A stretch of DNA of 64,000 nt from Sinorhizobium fredii NGR234 (GCF_000018545.1 NC_012586.1:1612001-1676000), one strand, 5' to 3'. Counted from the first letter of the stretch, positions 52,650-60,987 are shown. The notes: generated by a model from the letters alone, not told the origin. Translations and numbers: made by a program.

Positions 52650-53891
52650 TCAATGTGACGGCGTCTTCCCTTCGAAGGAGATCATCGAGCCGACAGGCTG
52701 GTACGTTGCTCCATCGAACTGGAAGAGCTGCAGCGACTCGATGGGATAGACGTCCTCGCCGCTTTTCGTGTTCAGGGTGATGCCCGGCAGAAGCAGATCC
52801 AATTGGACACTGTCGAGGTTTCGAGCCGTCTCCATCATCGCTGCACGGGTTGGCTCCTTCATCGATGAGAGCACCTTCACCAGCGCATCGCCGGTCGCAT
52901 ATCCGACCTGACCGAGCGCGTCGTCGATGGCGAAGCTGGCCTTGGCGGCCTCACGGTCGGCGATGTAATGCTTGATGCCTGCGTCGTCGCCCGGGGCTTT
53001 GGCATTCACTTGCTTGAGGTATTGGCTTGTGATCACGCCTTTTGCATTTTCGAGGCCCGCCGGTTTCAGGGAAGCGACGGAGGCTGCGATGTTCGACACG
53101 AGAGTCGTCGGATTCCAGCCGCTCTCGGTGGCGAAGCGCACTGCTTCTGCCCCCTGCTTCGGACCGGTGATCACGACCAGGGTATCGGCACCGGAGGCCT
53201 TGAGGGTCGAAAGCTGGTTTTCGACCGTTGGGTCCGCCGAGGTCACCGGTTGCGCCGCGACGATCTTGATGTTGGACATGCTGACCGCGTCCTCCAGGGC
53301 CTTCTGGAAGGTCTGCCCCGTCTCGGTGTTCAGATAGAGAAGGGCGATTTTCGCTTCGGGCTTGGTGTCCAGCAGATAGCGCGCGAATGCGGCCGCCTCC
53401 GTCGTGAAGGAGGGAACGAGGCCGATCTCCCACTCCGGTCCGGCGAGTTCGTGGACGCCCGAATACATGAAGAGGTTGGGCACCTCGCGTTGCGTAATAT
53501 ACCGGCCGATCGCCTGGTTGTTAGGCGTGCCGGCCGTCGCCAGGACTGCGAACACCTCCTCGCGCTCAACGAGCTTGCGCACATTGGTGAGCGTGCGTTG
53601 CGGATCCAACCCGTCATCCTCGACGACAAGTTCGATCTTGCGGGTCTTGCCGTCGCCCATCTTGACGCCGCCCGCAGCATTGATGGCGTCGACCTTCGTC
53701 CTTACTCCCTCGGTGATCGCGCCGATCGCCGCAACCGGCCCGGTCAGCGGTCCTGAAATGCCGATGCGGACCGCATCGCTCGTGATGCCGGGGGACTCGC
53801 TCTCCTGTGCCTGGGCGCTGCCGGTCATAAGGCCCGTCAACGCCACCACATGCAGCAGGCTGAAAGCTCCTCTAGGAACGCGTATCGGCAT
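52650..53891 (-). CDS. Liv-type ABC transporter periplasmic binding protein
   Basis: A 413-residue family-4 binding protein with signal peptide (VPRGAFSLLHVVALTGLMTG, cleaved after SAQA). The mature start VRIGISGPLTGPVAAIGAIT, the NAAGGVKMGDGKTRKIELVV segment and ATAGTPNNQAIGRYI are typical of the LivK/aromatic-acid binding group. It is the last gene of the five-gene operon, 1 nt after LivM. In catabolic islands this family often imports aromatic acids rather than leucine; the operon has the island's TetR-type operator. Confidence 0.92.
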   Translation of the reverse strand: MPIRVPRGAFSLLHVVALTGLMTGSAQAQESESPGITSDAVRIGISGPLTGPVAAIGAITEGVRTKVDAINAAGGVKMGDGKTRKIELVVEDDGLDPQRTLTNVRKLVEREEVFAVLATAGTPNNQAIGRYITQREVPNLFMYSGVHELAGPEWEIGLVPSFTTEAAAFARYLLDTKPEAKIALLYLNTETGQTFQKALEDAVSMSNIKIVAAQPVTSADPTVENQLSTLKASGADTLVVITGPKQGAEAVRFATESGWNPTTLVSNIAASVASLKPAGLENAKGVITSQYLKQVNAKAPGDDAGIKHYIADREAAKASFAIDDALGQVGYATGDALVKVLSSMKEPTRAAMMETARNLDSVQLDLLLPGITLNTKSGEDVYPIESLQLFQFDGATYQPVGSMISFEGKTPSH

Positions 53892-53892
53892 G

Positions 53893-54900
53893 TCATTCTC
53901 CTCCCAATTGGCCGGGCAACGGGCCCGGCATTCGCGACAAGACCTTGAACTTGAAGACCGCAGAAAGAGCGGCGAGAAACGTCTCGATCCGCAGCCCGGC
54001 AATGCCCTGGCGGGCGACCATCATCATGGCGATCAGGCAGAGGCCGTAAATCAACCCGCCGAGTGCAGGGTTGATATCGGTCGTGAAGCCCGGCACGAAG
54101 ACGACGAAGCCGGCCCCGATGAAAGCGCCGGCAATGCTGGTGATGCCGCCGACGATACCGCCGATCAGGATGTCGATCGATTTCATCGGCAGGAACGATT
54201 GTGGGCTGATGAACCCGTTGAGGATGCAGAAGAGGCCGCCGCCAAGCCCGGCGAGCGCCGAACTCACGGCAAAGGCCGCCAAGCGGCCTTTCGTGAGATT
54301 GACGCCGAGCGCCTCGGCAATCACCGGATTGTCGCGGAGGGCGCGCATCAGACGACCGGTATCGCCGCGCAGCAGGCGCGTGACGACCATGATGGAGATG
54401 GCTGCGCATATCAGTGACACGCCATAGAGCCAGGCTTCCTGGCTGCCGGGGAACCATTTGGGCGCAAACGGCTGGTCGGTTGCAAGGCCGGTCACGCCGC
54501 CGGTCAGCGTGTCCATCTTCAACAGGAGCTGCGGAAAGGCCGACGCGACGCCGAAGGTGATGATCGCGAGCTGCAGACCTTGCAGCCTCAAGGCAGGGAG
54601 GCCGATGATCACGCCAATCAGCCCTGCGGAGACGGCCGCCAATGGGAGCGTCGCCAGCGGATCCAAGCCGAAACTGACATTGAGAATGGCCGTCGTATAG
54701 GCACCCACGCCGAACAACGCACCCTGTGCCAAGCAGATCTGTCCCGTGAAGCCGAGGAGCAAATTGAGGCCGAGGATCGCAATCCCGTAGGAGACGGCAA
54801 TGCTGATTTCGAACAACAGGAAATCCGGAACAACGAGAGGCGAGCCGAGGGCAGCGGCGACAAGGACCAAGGGGGCAAATCGAAGAAGTTGCGTGTTCAT
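53893..54900 (-). CDS. Liv-type ABC transporter permease (LivM)
   Basis: A 335-residue inner-membrane permease with about ten helices, including LGLNLLLGFTGQICLAQGALFGVGAYTTA, shown here as family landmark GFTGQICLAQGALFGVGA, and the EAA-like loop NPVIAEALGVNLTKGRLAAF. It overlaps LivH by four bases (ATGA). Confidence 0.93.
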   Translation of the reverse strand: MNTQLLRFAPLVLVAAALGSPLVVPDFLLFEISIAVSYGIAILGLNLLLGFTGQICLAQGALFGVGAYTTAILNVSFGLDPLATLPLAAVSAGLIGVIIGLPALRLQGLQLAIITFGVASAFPQLLLKMDTLTGGVTGLATDQPFAPKWFPGSQEAWLYGVSLICAAISIMVVTRLLRGDTGRLMRALRDNPVIAEALGVNLTKGRLAAFAVSSALAGLGGGLFCILNGFISPQSFLPMKSIDILIGGIVGGITSIAGAFIGAGFVVFVPGFTTDINPALGGLIYGLCLIAMMMVARQGIAGLRIETFLAALSAVFKFKVLSRMPGPLPGQLGGE

Positions 54901-55778
54901 AGCTTGACCACCGTGCGAGTACCGAAGAGACCGACCGGCCGAACGAGCAGGACGACGAGAGTGACGAGTATCGGGATCACCACGCGCAGATCCGCACCGA
55001 TGAAGGGGAGAAAGGTCGCGCCGAGGCTTTCCGCCACACCGACAATCAGACCGCCGATCATCGCCCCGAGCGGGCTGTCCCAGCCGCCAAGGGTCGCCGA
55101 CGCCAGGGCGTAGAGCAGGATCGGCATCATCATCGTCGGGCTCAGGAACAGCCGCGGCCCGACCAGAAGCGCCGCGACGAAGCCAATCACCGCGGCAAAG
55201 CCCCAGCCGAGCATCAGCATCCGTTCGACGGGGATCCCAACAAGCAGGCTCTTCTCGCCATCAAAGGCGGAGGCTCGCATGGCGAGGCCAAGCCGTGTGA
55301 AGCGAAAGACCGCCCCCGTGGCCACGGCGAGACAGAGCAGAAGGGCGATCATGCCGGCCGCACTTGCCGTCATGCGCACGCCAAGGAAATCCCAGCCGAT
55401 GTTCGGGAACAGCGAGGGAAAAGCACGCTGGTCGGAACCCCAGAGCCACAGGGATAGCGCCTGGAAGACGACGAAGAGCCCGAGCGTCACGACGACGACG
55501 GCCTCGACCGGGGCCTTAGAAACCGGCCTGATGACGAAGCGGAAAATGCCGATCCCGAGCACGAACGCGAAGACGCCGACGACGAGGAAGGAAAGCATCA
55601 TCGGCATGCCCCATTCATAGAGCTGCCAGGCACAATAAGCCGAGAAGGTGGCCATTTCGCCTTGCCCGAAATTGACGATGCGCGTCGCACGGAAGATCAG
55701 GACCAAGGCCAGCGCCAGGGACGCGTAGATGGCTCCGGATGCAAGGCCATCGACGACAAGTTGGAAGAACAGTTCCAT
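54897..55778 (-). CDS. Liv-type ABC transporter permease (LivH)
   Basis: A 293-residue permease with about eight helices. VDGLASGAIYASLALALVLI, then VNFGQGEMATFSAYCAW and the loop RASAFDGEKSLLVGIPVERM mark the LivH family. It follows LivF by 1 nt and overlaps LivM. Confidence 0.94.
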   Translation of the reverse strand: MELFFQLVVDGLASGAIYASLALALVLIFRATRIVNFGQGEMATFSAYCAWQLYEWGMPMMLSFLVVGVFAFVLGIGIFRFVIRPVSKAPVEAVVVVTLGLFVVFQALSLWLWGSDQRAFPSLFPNIGWDFLGVRMTASAAGMIALLLCLAVATGAVFRFTRLGLAMRASAFDGEKSLLVGIPVERMLMLGWGFAAVIGFVAALLVGPRLFLSPTMMMPILLYALASATLGGWDSPLGAMIGGLIVGVAESLGATFLPFIGADLRVVIPILVTLVVLLVRPVGLFGTRTVVKL

Positions 55779-55779
55779 C

Positions 55780-56490
55780 TCACACCCCCAGATAGGATTG
55801 CTGGACGGCCTCGTTGCCCAAGAGATCCCGCGCCGCGCCGCTCACCGTGAAAGATCCGGACTCGAGGACGTAGGCCGTATCCGCGAATTGGAGGGTGAGG
55901 TCGGCATTCTGCTCGACGATCAGGAGCGTCATGCCGTGCTCCCGATTGAGCGACTTGAGTATTTCGAAGATTTCTTCGGTGATCGCCGGCGCAAGGCCAA
56001 GCGAAGGCTCGTCGCACATCAGAAGCTTCGGGCGCGACATGAGCGCCCGGGCAAGGGCCAGCATCTGCTGCTCGCCGCCGCTGAGGCTGCCGGCCTGCTG
56101 CTGCCGACGCTCGGCGAGCCGCGGAAAGGCCGCGTACCACCGCTCCATGTCGGAGGCGATCTGTTGCCTGTCGCCGACCGTATAGGCCCCGACCGCAAGG
56201 TTTTCCTCAACCGTGAAGTCGCCGAATGTTCCGCGGCCCTGCGGTATGTGCGCAAGACCAAGCGCCACTCTCTGTGCCGCGTTGCAGGGGGTGAGATTCG
56301 AGCCGCAAAAATCGATCGTTCCCCGCGCCGGCATGAGCCCCGACAGAGCTCTAAGGATCGTCGTCTTGCCGGCGCCGTTCGATCCGAGCAGCGCTACGAT
56401 CGCGCCTTGCTCGACGAAAAAGTCGACGCCATGCAGAACGTCGGCTGCGCCGTATCCGGCGGATAGGCCTTGTACCTTTAGCATTGTCAT
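55780..56490 (-). CDS. Liv-type ABC transporter ATPase (LivF)
   Basis: A 236-residue ATPase: Walker A LLGSNGAGKTTILRALSG, signature LSGGEQQMLALARAL, Walker B KLLMCDEPSLGLAP and the H-loop LIVEQNADL. The short length and EQN sequence identify LivF. Overlaps LivG (ATGA). Confidence 0.95.
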   Translation of the reverse strand: MTMLKVQGLSAGYGAADVLHGVDFFVEQGAIVALLGSNGAGKTTILRALSGLMPARGTIDFCGSNLTPCNAAQRVALGLAHIPQGRGTFGDFTVEENLAVGAYTVGDRQQIASDMERWYAAFPRLAERRQQQAGSLSGGEQQMLALARALMSRPKLLMCDEPSLGLAPAITEEIFEILKSLNREHGMTLLIVEQNADLTLQFADTAYVLESGSFTVSGAARDLLGNEAVQQSYLGV

Positions 56491-57284
56491 CGCGCCCTCC
56501 CGAGATAGGCATCGATGACTGCCGGATTGGCCTTGACCTCTGCGGGCGTGCCGCTCGCCAGGTTGCGACCGAGGTGGAAAACCTCAATTCGATCGCAAAG
56601 GCTCATCACCAGACCCATATGGTGCTCGATGAGCACGATCGTGACGCCATGATCGTCGCGGACGCGGGTGACGAGCTCGCCGAACTCTGCAACTTCCCCA
56701 TGGGTGAGCCCGCCCGCCGGCTCATCGAGAAGAAGCACCGTGGGACGGGAGGCAAGCGCCCGGGCGATTTCCATGCGCTTTTGCGTCGGATAGGGCAGCG
56801 AGCCGGCTGTCTTGTCGGCAACGCCGGTGAGATTGAGGTGTTCGAGGATCGCCCGACAGTGCTGCTCCGTCGCGCTTTCCCGATCACGGGCACGCCCGGG
56901 TCGCAGCACCGCCTCGATAAAGCGGCCGCCCGTCAAGTGGTGGGCGCCAAGCATGACATTCTCCAGCACCGTCATGGCGCCGTAGATGCCGAGATTCTGA
57001 AACGTGCGCGCAACGCCCAGTTGGATGATTTGGCGCGCGGGCAACGCTTCGATCGCCCGTCCGCAAAGGCGGATCGAACCGGCGGTCACCGCGCTCAGCC
57101 GGGTAATGGAGTTGAACAGCGTCGTCTTGCCGGCGCCGTTCGGGCCAATCAGGCCGCATATTTCGCCGGCATTCACGCTGAGCGAGACGCCCTTTAGCGC
57201 ATGTATGCCGCCAAAGCGCACGTCAACATTTTCGACGGAAAGCACCGGGCCGCCGTTGCCGGCAGCCTTGAGATCCACAGCCAT
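56487..57284 (-). CDS. Liv-type ABC transporter ATPase (LivG)
   Basis: A 265-residue ATPase: Walker A LIGPNGAGKTTLFNSITR, signature as PYPTQKRMEIARALAS (a LivG-typical variant of LSGGQ), Walker B TVLLLDEPAGGLTHGE and LIEHHMGLVM, the H-loop of LivG. First gene of the transporter operon, 99 nt downstream of the operator/promoter at 57368-57405. Confidence 0.95.
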   Translation of the reverse strand: MAVDLKAAGNGGPVLSVENVDVRFGGIHALKGVSLSVNAGEICGLIGPNGAGKTTLFNSITRLSAVTAGSIRLCGRAIEALPARQIIQLGVARTFQNLGIYGAMTVLENVMLGAHHLTGGRFIEAVLRPGRARDRESATEQHCRAILEHLNLTGVADKTAGSLPYPTQKRMEIARALASRPTVLLLDEPAGGLTHGEVAEFGELVTRVRDDHGVTIVLIEHHMGLVMSLCDRIEVFHLGRNLASGTPAEVKANPAVIDAYLGRAR

Positions 57285-57353
57285 CCTATCCTCCCCTAGG
57301 GCTGTTCGGTCGGTCCCGAAGTTGTCGGCGCCAATTCTCCTCTGCGGCGCCGC

Positions 57354-57405
57354 TTGACAATCCTCAAGATACCGAAAAGTATCTGAAATCCGAACGGTAT
57401 GTCAA
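57354..57405. promoter_or_regulatory. Divergent promoters sharing one TetR-type operator (site B)
   Basis: Operator GATACCGAAAAGTATC at 57368-57383. Minus strand: TTGACA (57405-57400), 17 nt, ATACTT (57382-57377), for the transporter operon. Plus strand: TTGACA (57354-57359), 17 nt, AAGTAT (57377-57382), toward the DoxX gene at 57659. Both promoters use the same six bases as -10, inside the operator, so only one polymerase or the repressor can occupy it. The 57406-57658 leader holds no supported gene. Confidence 0.72.
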
Positions 57406-57658
57406 TGCTTACTTTGAAGTGTAGGGACAAGCCGTCGGGTAGCAATGATGTGAGGCGACCGCCTGCAAGCGGGAGAGCCGGCCGGGAGGGCAAATTGAGG
57501 AAGCAGTGTTTGAGCGGCCGGCTCGGCGGGCGAGACCTTCATCCGATCCGCGGTCCACGGCGGCACCCTCGCATATCGAACAGCGCCAGAAGCCTTGCCG
57601 GCAGGACCGGCCGGATGCTGCGTCAATCCAACAGACCACACCAAAAGGAGACACACAG

Positions 57659-58075
57659 ATGATCGATTCACGTACTGCCCCCTACGCCATCCTCATGCTG
57701 CGGGTGACACTCGGACTACTCTTTCTCGCCCATGCCGGTTTGAAGGTCTTCGTCTTCACGCCGGCCGGGACGGCGCAGTTCTTTGCAAGCCTCGGCCTGC
57801 CGGCTGCCCTCGCCTATCTGACGATCGCTCTCGAGACCCTGGGCGGCCTCGCCCTCATCGCCGGTTTCTTCGCGCGCGTGGCTGCGCTGGTCCTGATACC
57901 GGTATTGCTCGGCGCGATCATCATGGTCCATGCCGCGGCCGGCTTCTTCTTCACCAACCCGAATGGCGGATGGGAATTCTTGGCTTTGTGGATCGTTGGA
58001 TTGGCCGCGGTTGTTCTCGCGGGCGACGGTGCGCTTGCGGTGCGCCCGACCTTCAACAGCAAGGCAACCGCTTAA
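57659..58075 (+). CDS. DoxX-family membrane protein
   Basis: A 138-residue inner-membrane protein with four helices and the DoxX pattern LRVTLGLLFLAHAGLKVFVF, then ASLGLPAALAYLTIALETLG, and GGWEFLALWIVGLAAVVLAG. DoxX proteins have no assigned enzymatic role; some accompany oxidoreductases and sulfur or quinone metabolism. AAAGGAG 8 nt upstream fixes the start. Expressed from the plus-strand promoter at site B, so it is part of the regulon. A hairpin follows it. Confidence 0.88.
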   Translation: MIDSRTAPYAILMLRVTLGLLFLAHAGLKVFVFTPAGTAQFFASLGLPAALAYLTIALETLGGLALIAGFFARVAALVLIPVLLGAIIMVHAAAGFFFTNPNGGWEFLALWIVGLAAVVLAGDGALAVRPTFNSKATA

Positions 58076-58086
58076 TCATGGCGCTG

Positions 58087-58113
58087 GCCCGCGGCCGAAT
58101 AACTGCCGCGGGC
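58087..58113 (+). terminator. Hairpin between convergent DoxX and TetR genes
   Basis: GCCCGCGGC (58087-58095) pairs with GCCGCGGGC (58105-58113), 9-bp perfect stem, 9-nt loop, 12 nt after the DoxX stop. Followed by GCTCCCCTTTGC; likely terminator. Confidence 0.55.
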
Positions 58114-58143
58114 GCTCCCCTTTGCGTCGCACCCTCAACTGGC

Positions 58144-58746
58144 TCAGATCGCCTTTTCCCTGGCGCCATAGGCCTCGTACATCGATGTCAAGGCGACTTT
58201 CACAAGCTCGCCGACCGTCGGCCCGTTTGTGAAGCTCGACGCTGCGCCATAGGTGAGCTCGAAAACAATACCGCCGAGCGCCGTCGGACCGGCGGGCGCC
58301 CCGCCTTCCGGGAATATCCGAAGCAGTATCTTGCCCAATCCCTCCCATTGCGCGCGGAACAGGTTTGAATGACGCTCCCCGAAGGTGGCGTTGCGTCGCG
58401 CGTGGCGGAAGAGCTCCAATGCCAGCATCCCCCAGCTCGGGTCGGTAGAGCGCTCCTGGGCCCAATTGCTCAATGTATCGATCAAGTCGCGCGGATCTTC
58501 GATCGGACCGAGCAGTGCCTGCAGCTCGACGACGTCTTCGCCCGCATGGGTCTCGAGCAGGTAAAGGAAAATGTCTTCCTTGCCGTTGAAATTGGAATAG
58601 AAGGCTCCCTTGCTGAAGCCCGCTTCCTCGGCGATGCGTTCAATGGTTGCGCCCTCGTAACCTTCACGGGCGACGACCTCGCGCGCGGACGCCAGCAGCT
58701 TCGCTTTCGTCCGCGCCTGGCTCTGTTCTCGTGTCAATCGCGCCAA
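58144..58746 (-). CDS. TetR-family repressor, probable regulator of the island
   Basis: A 200-residue TetR protein. Helix-turn-helix at about residues 28-58: GATIERIAEEAGFSKGAFYSNF, typical of the AcrR-like group, with the C-terminal ligand and dimer domain unassigned. Its own promoter carries a consensus copy of RATACC-N4-RGTATY (58777-58792), the motif that recurs in front of the P450, alcohol dehydrogenase, ligK, transporter and frmA genes. It is the only regulator inside the island, so it is the best candidate to bind all these sites and to be released by an aromatic pathway compound. Function as repressor is inferred from operator/-10 overlap. Confidence 0.92.
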   Translation of the reverse strand: MARLTREQSQARTKAKLLASAREVVAREGYEGATIERIAEEAGFSKGAFYSNFNGKEDIFLYLLETHAGEDVVELQALLGPIEDPRDLIDTLSNWAQERSTDPSWGMLALELFRHARRNATFGERHSNLFRAQWEGLGKILLRIFPEGGAPAGPTALGGIVFELTYGAASSFTNGPTVGELVKVALTSMYEAYGAREKAI

Positions 58747-58776
58747 GATTACTCTCCCTGATTGCTATCGCACTCG

Positions 58777-58813
58777 GATACCTCCCAGTATCTCTAAAAG
58801 GCTGGGGCGTCAA
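58777..58813 (-). promoter_or_regulatory. TetR-gene promoter with its own operator (site D)
   Basis: Operator GATACCTCCCAGTATC at 58777-58792. Minus-strand TTGACG (58813-58808), 16 nt, ATACTG (58791-58786). The -35 box overlaps the last codon of the DoxX-2 gene. Layout as in the other sites, implying autoregulation; 31 nt before the TetR start. Confidence 0.75.
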
Positions 58814-59169
58814 TCAAGCACGGCCAGGACGCAAGCCGCCGACCAGAAGATCATGAACTCCGGCCCCTGCTTCTGCCAGCGCCAGTTCCAACCGTTGATA
58901 CGAAGGACGGCATAGCTGGCGCCAAGCAGAACGGCGACAGCCAGACCGGCCGCAAGCTTCGGAAAGATATTGAGGACCAGTCCCGAGCCGGCAATCAGTT
59001 CGGCGATGATGGTAATGATCACGAACGCTCCAGCCGGATGGAACCCGGCCTTGGCAAATGTTGCCGAAGCGGGCCCGACATTTCGCATTTTGCCGATGCA
59101 ATGGGGAATGAACCAGAGGCCGCACAGCACCCGAAGAACTGAGCTCGGCTCGACGGAAAGGAAATCCAT
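58810..59169 (-). CDS. Second DoxX-family membrane protein
   Basis: A 119-residue protein with three to four helices and the DoxX pattern VLRVLCGLWFIPHCIGKMRN, then AGAFVIITIIAELIAGSGLV. Distantly related to the first DoxX protein at 57659. GGAGGGC before the ATG. Its upstream neighbour is a tiny gene ending 12 nt before the start, and both would be read from the minus-strand promoter at 59498-59470. Confidence 0.86.
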   Translation of the reverse strand: MDFLSVEPSSVLRVLCGLWFIPHCIGKMRNVGPASATFAKAGFHPAGAFVIITIIAELIAGSGLVLNIFPKLAAGLAVAVLLGASYAVLRINGWNWRWQKQGPEFMIFWSAACVLAVLD

Positions 59170-59181
59170 AGCCGGGCCCTC

Positions 59182-59355
59182 CTATGCCGCTTTCGGTGCT
59201 TCGATCTGGCGCTTGCCGCCACCCGGTGCTGAAGTACCGGGCGACCTCAGGTGAGACTCCGACGGAGGCAGCACCTCACTGGAACCGCCGCTACCCGGCG
59301 CATTCATGTTAACTTTCGAACCGCTCGGCGGCTGCGCTCCCGCGACATCAAACAT
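59182..59355 (-). CDS. Small Pro/Gly/Ser-rich protein upstream of DoxX-2
   Basis: A 57-codon frame with ATG at 59355, preceded by AGGGAGGG 5 nt upstream, an excellent ribosome site, and ended by TAG 12 nt before the DoxX-2 ATG. The product (MFDVAGAQPPSGSK at the start, KRQIEAPKAA at the end) is hydrophilic, rich in Pro, Gly and Ser, and without signal or membrane segment; probably disordered. The codon use and spacing fit an operon with DoxX-2. No family recognised; possibly a leader peptide or partner for DoxX. Confidence 0.55.
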   Translation of the reverse strand: MFDVAGAQPPSGSKVNMNAPGSGGSSEVLPPSESHLRSPGTSAPGGGKRQIEAPKAA

Positions 59356-59449
59356 TCGAACCCTCCCTGTCTGCGTCAGTTTGACCGATCGCCCAGGACC
59401 CCTATCGGGTCACGGATCGATCATGTGAACACCAACTCGAAACTGCATC

Positions 59450-59498
59450 TTGCAATTTCGGATACCAATGAGTATCTACAAACCACTAAGAACGTCAA
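59450..59498. promoter_or_regulatory. Divergent promoters sharing one TetR-type operator (site C)
   Basis: Operator GATACCAATGAGTATC at 59461-59476. Plus strand: TTGCAA (59450-59455), 17 nt, TATCTA (59473-59478), for frmA. Minus strand: TTGACG (59498-59493), 17 nt, ATACTC (59475-59470), for the small gene and DoxX-2. The two -10 elements overlap inside the operator. Confidence 0.73.
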
Positions 59499-59521
59499 TG
59501 CATATCGAGGGAGGACTCCAC

Positions 59522-60634
59522 ATGAAATCTCGCGCTGCGGTCGCTTGGGCGGCTAACAAGCCACTGTCGATCGAGACAATCGAAATCGGCGGCCCCAAGA
59601 CCGGGGAAGCTCTCATCGAGATCATGGCAACCGGCGTCTGCCATACGGATGCCTACACGCTCTCCGGCCTTGACTCGGAGGGCAAGTTCCCGGCGATCCT
59701 CGGCCACGAGGGTGCCGGGATCGTCCGGGAGGTTGGGCCTGGCGTCACATCGCTGCGGCCTGGCGACCACGTCATTCCGCTCTACACGCCCGAATGCCGG
59801 GAGTGCAAAACCTGCTTGTCGCAACGCTCGAACCTCTGCACCTCGATCCGGGCGACGCAGGGCCAAGGCCTGATGCCGGACAGGACCACCCGCTTCTCGT
59901 GCGACGCCGGCGAGATTTTCCATTACATGGGCTGCTCGACCTTCTCGAATTTCACGGTCCTGCCGGAAATTGCCATCGCCAAGGTTCGCGAGGACGCCCC
60001 CTTCGACAAGATCTGCTACATCGGCTGCGGGGTGACGACCGGCATCGGCGCGGTCATCCACACGGCGAAGGTCTGGCCGGGCGCGAATGTCGCGGTGTTC
60101 GGCCTCGGCGGGATCGGCCTCAACGTGATCCAGGGCGCCCGCATGGTCGGCGCCGACCGGATCATCGGCGTCGATTTGAACCCCGCCAAGGCTGAGATGG
60201 CGCGCCGCTTCGGCATGACGGACTTCGTCAACCCGAACGAGGTCGGGACCGGCAAAGTTGTCGAGGCCATCCAGGACCTGACAGGTGGCGGCGTGGACTT
60301 CTCCTTCGATGCCACCGGCAACACCAATGTCATGCGCCAGGCGCTTGAATGCTGCCATCGCGGCTGGGGCGAGTCGATCATCATCGGCGTTGCCGAAGCC
60401 GGCAAGGAGATCTCGACGCGTCCGTTCCAGCTGGTGACGGGCCGCGTATGGAAGGGCACGGCCTTCGGAGGCGCCCGTGGCCGCACCGACGTTCCGCAGA
60501 TCGTCGACTGGTATATGGAAGGCAAGATCAACATCGACGATCTGATCACCCACACCATGCCACTCGACGAGATCAACACGGCCTTCGACCTGATGCACGA
60601 AGGCAAATCGATCCGTTCCGTCGTTCTCTTCTGA
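59522..60634 (+). CDS. frmA: S-(hydroxymethyl)glutathione dehydrogenase / class III alcohol dehydrogenase
   Basis: A 370-residue enzyme that oxidises the formaldehyde-glutathione adduct. Catalytic zinc [12 protein letters not shown] and ILGHEGAG, structural zinc cysteines in [15 protein letters not shown], the class III landmark [11 protein letters not shown], and the NAD fold [28 protein letters not shown] upstream fixes the ATG at 59522. Its TetR-type operator ties it to the P450: O-demethylation yields formaldehyde, which this enzyme would remove. An S-formylglutathione hydrolase gene is not in the window. Confidence 0.95.
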   Translation: MKSRAAVAWAANKPLSIETIEIGGPKTGEALIEIMATGVCHTDAYTLSGLDSEGKFPAILGHEGAGIVREVGPGVTSLRPGDHVIPLYTPECRECKTCLSQRSNLCTSIRATQGQGLMPDRTTRFSCDAGEIFHYMGCSTFSNFTVLPEIAIAKVREDAPFDKICYIGCGVTTGIGAVIHTAKVWPGANVAVFGLGGIGLNVIQGARMVGADRIIGVDLNPAKAEMARRFGMTDFVNPNEVGTGKVVEAIQDLTGGGVDFSFDATGNTNVMRQALECCHRGWGESIIIGVAEAGKEISTRPFQLVTGRVWKGTAFGGARGRTDVPQIVDWYMEGKINIDDLITHTMPLDEINTAFDLMHEGKSIRSVVLF

Positions 60635-60654
60635 GAAGAAAGCAGGAGAAAATC

Positions 60655-60987
60655 ATGGCTTCTTCAGGCTACACCTACGAAGTATCCTTGCGTTTGGTTG
60701 GCAAGCGTGACGGCAGCGTTCCCGATGAGCCCGCCGTATTGACCTTCGAACATTTCAACCATGACGACATCATCGACATAGTGGAGCGCATGCGCCGCAC
60801 TACCGGCCTCGCTCCGGATGCTGCAGCGGCAGCCGCGGTCGGACTGAAGTTGCTTGGGGAAGTGATGCTGCGAGAAAAAAGAAATGCTCTGTTTGACCCG
60901 CTGCGGACCGCGTTTCGTACGTTCATCACATCCCTGAAAAGCCGCGCTGCGGGCGACGCTGATTTTCTTGACCGGTCTGCCGTATAG
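60655..60987 (+). CDS. DUF3861-like protein
   Basis: A 110-residue protein 20 nt downstream of frmA, ATG after GCAGGAGAAAATC. YEVSLRLVGKRDGSVPDEPA, VLTFEHFNHDDIIDIVERM and AAAVGLKLLGEVMLREK fit the DUF3861 pattern (a short alpha/beta protein with a conserved FEHxNHDD). No function known. Co-transcription with a formaldehyde dehydrogenase suggests a support role, perhaps in glutathione or stress metabolism; inference only. Confidence 0.8.
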   Translation: MASSGYTYEVSLRLVGKRDGSVPDEPAVLTFEHFNHDDIIDIVERMRRTTGLAPDAAAAAAVGLKLLGEVMLREKRNALFDPLRTAFRTFITSLKSRAAGDADFLDRSAV

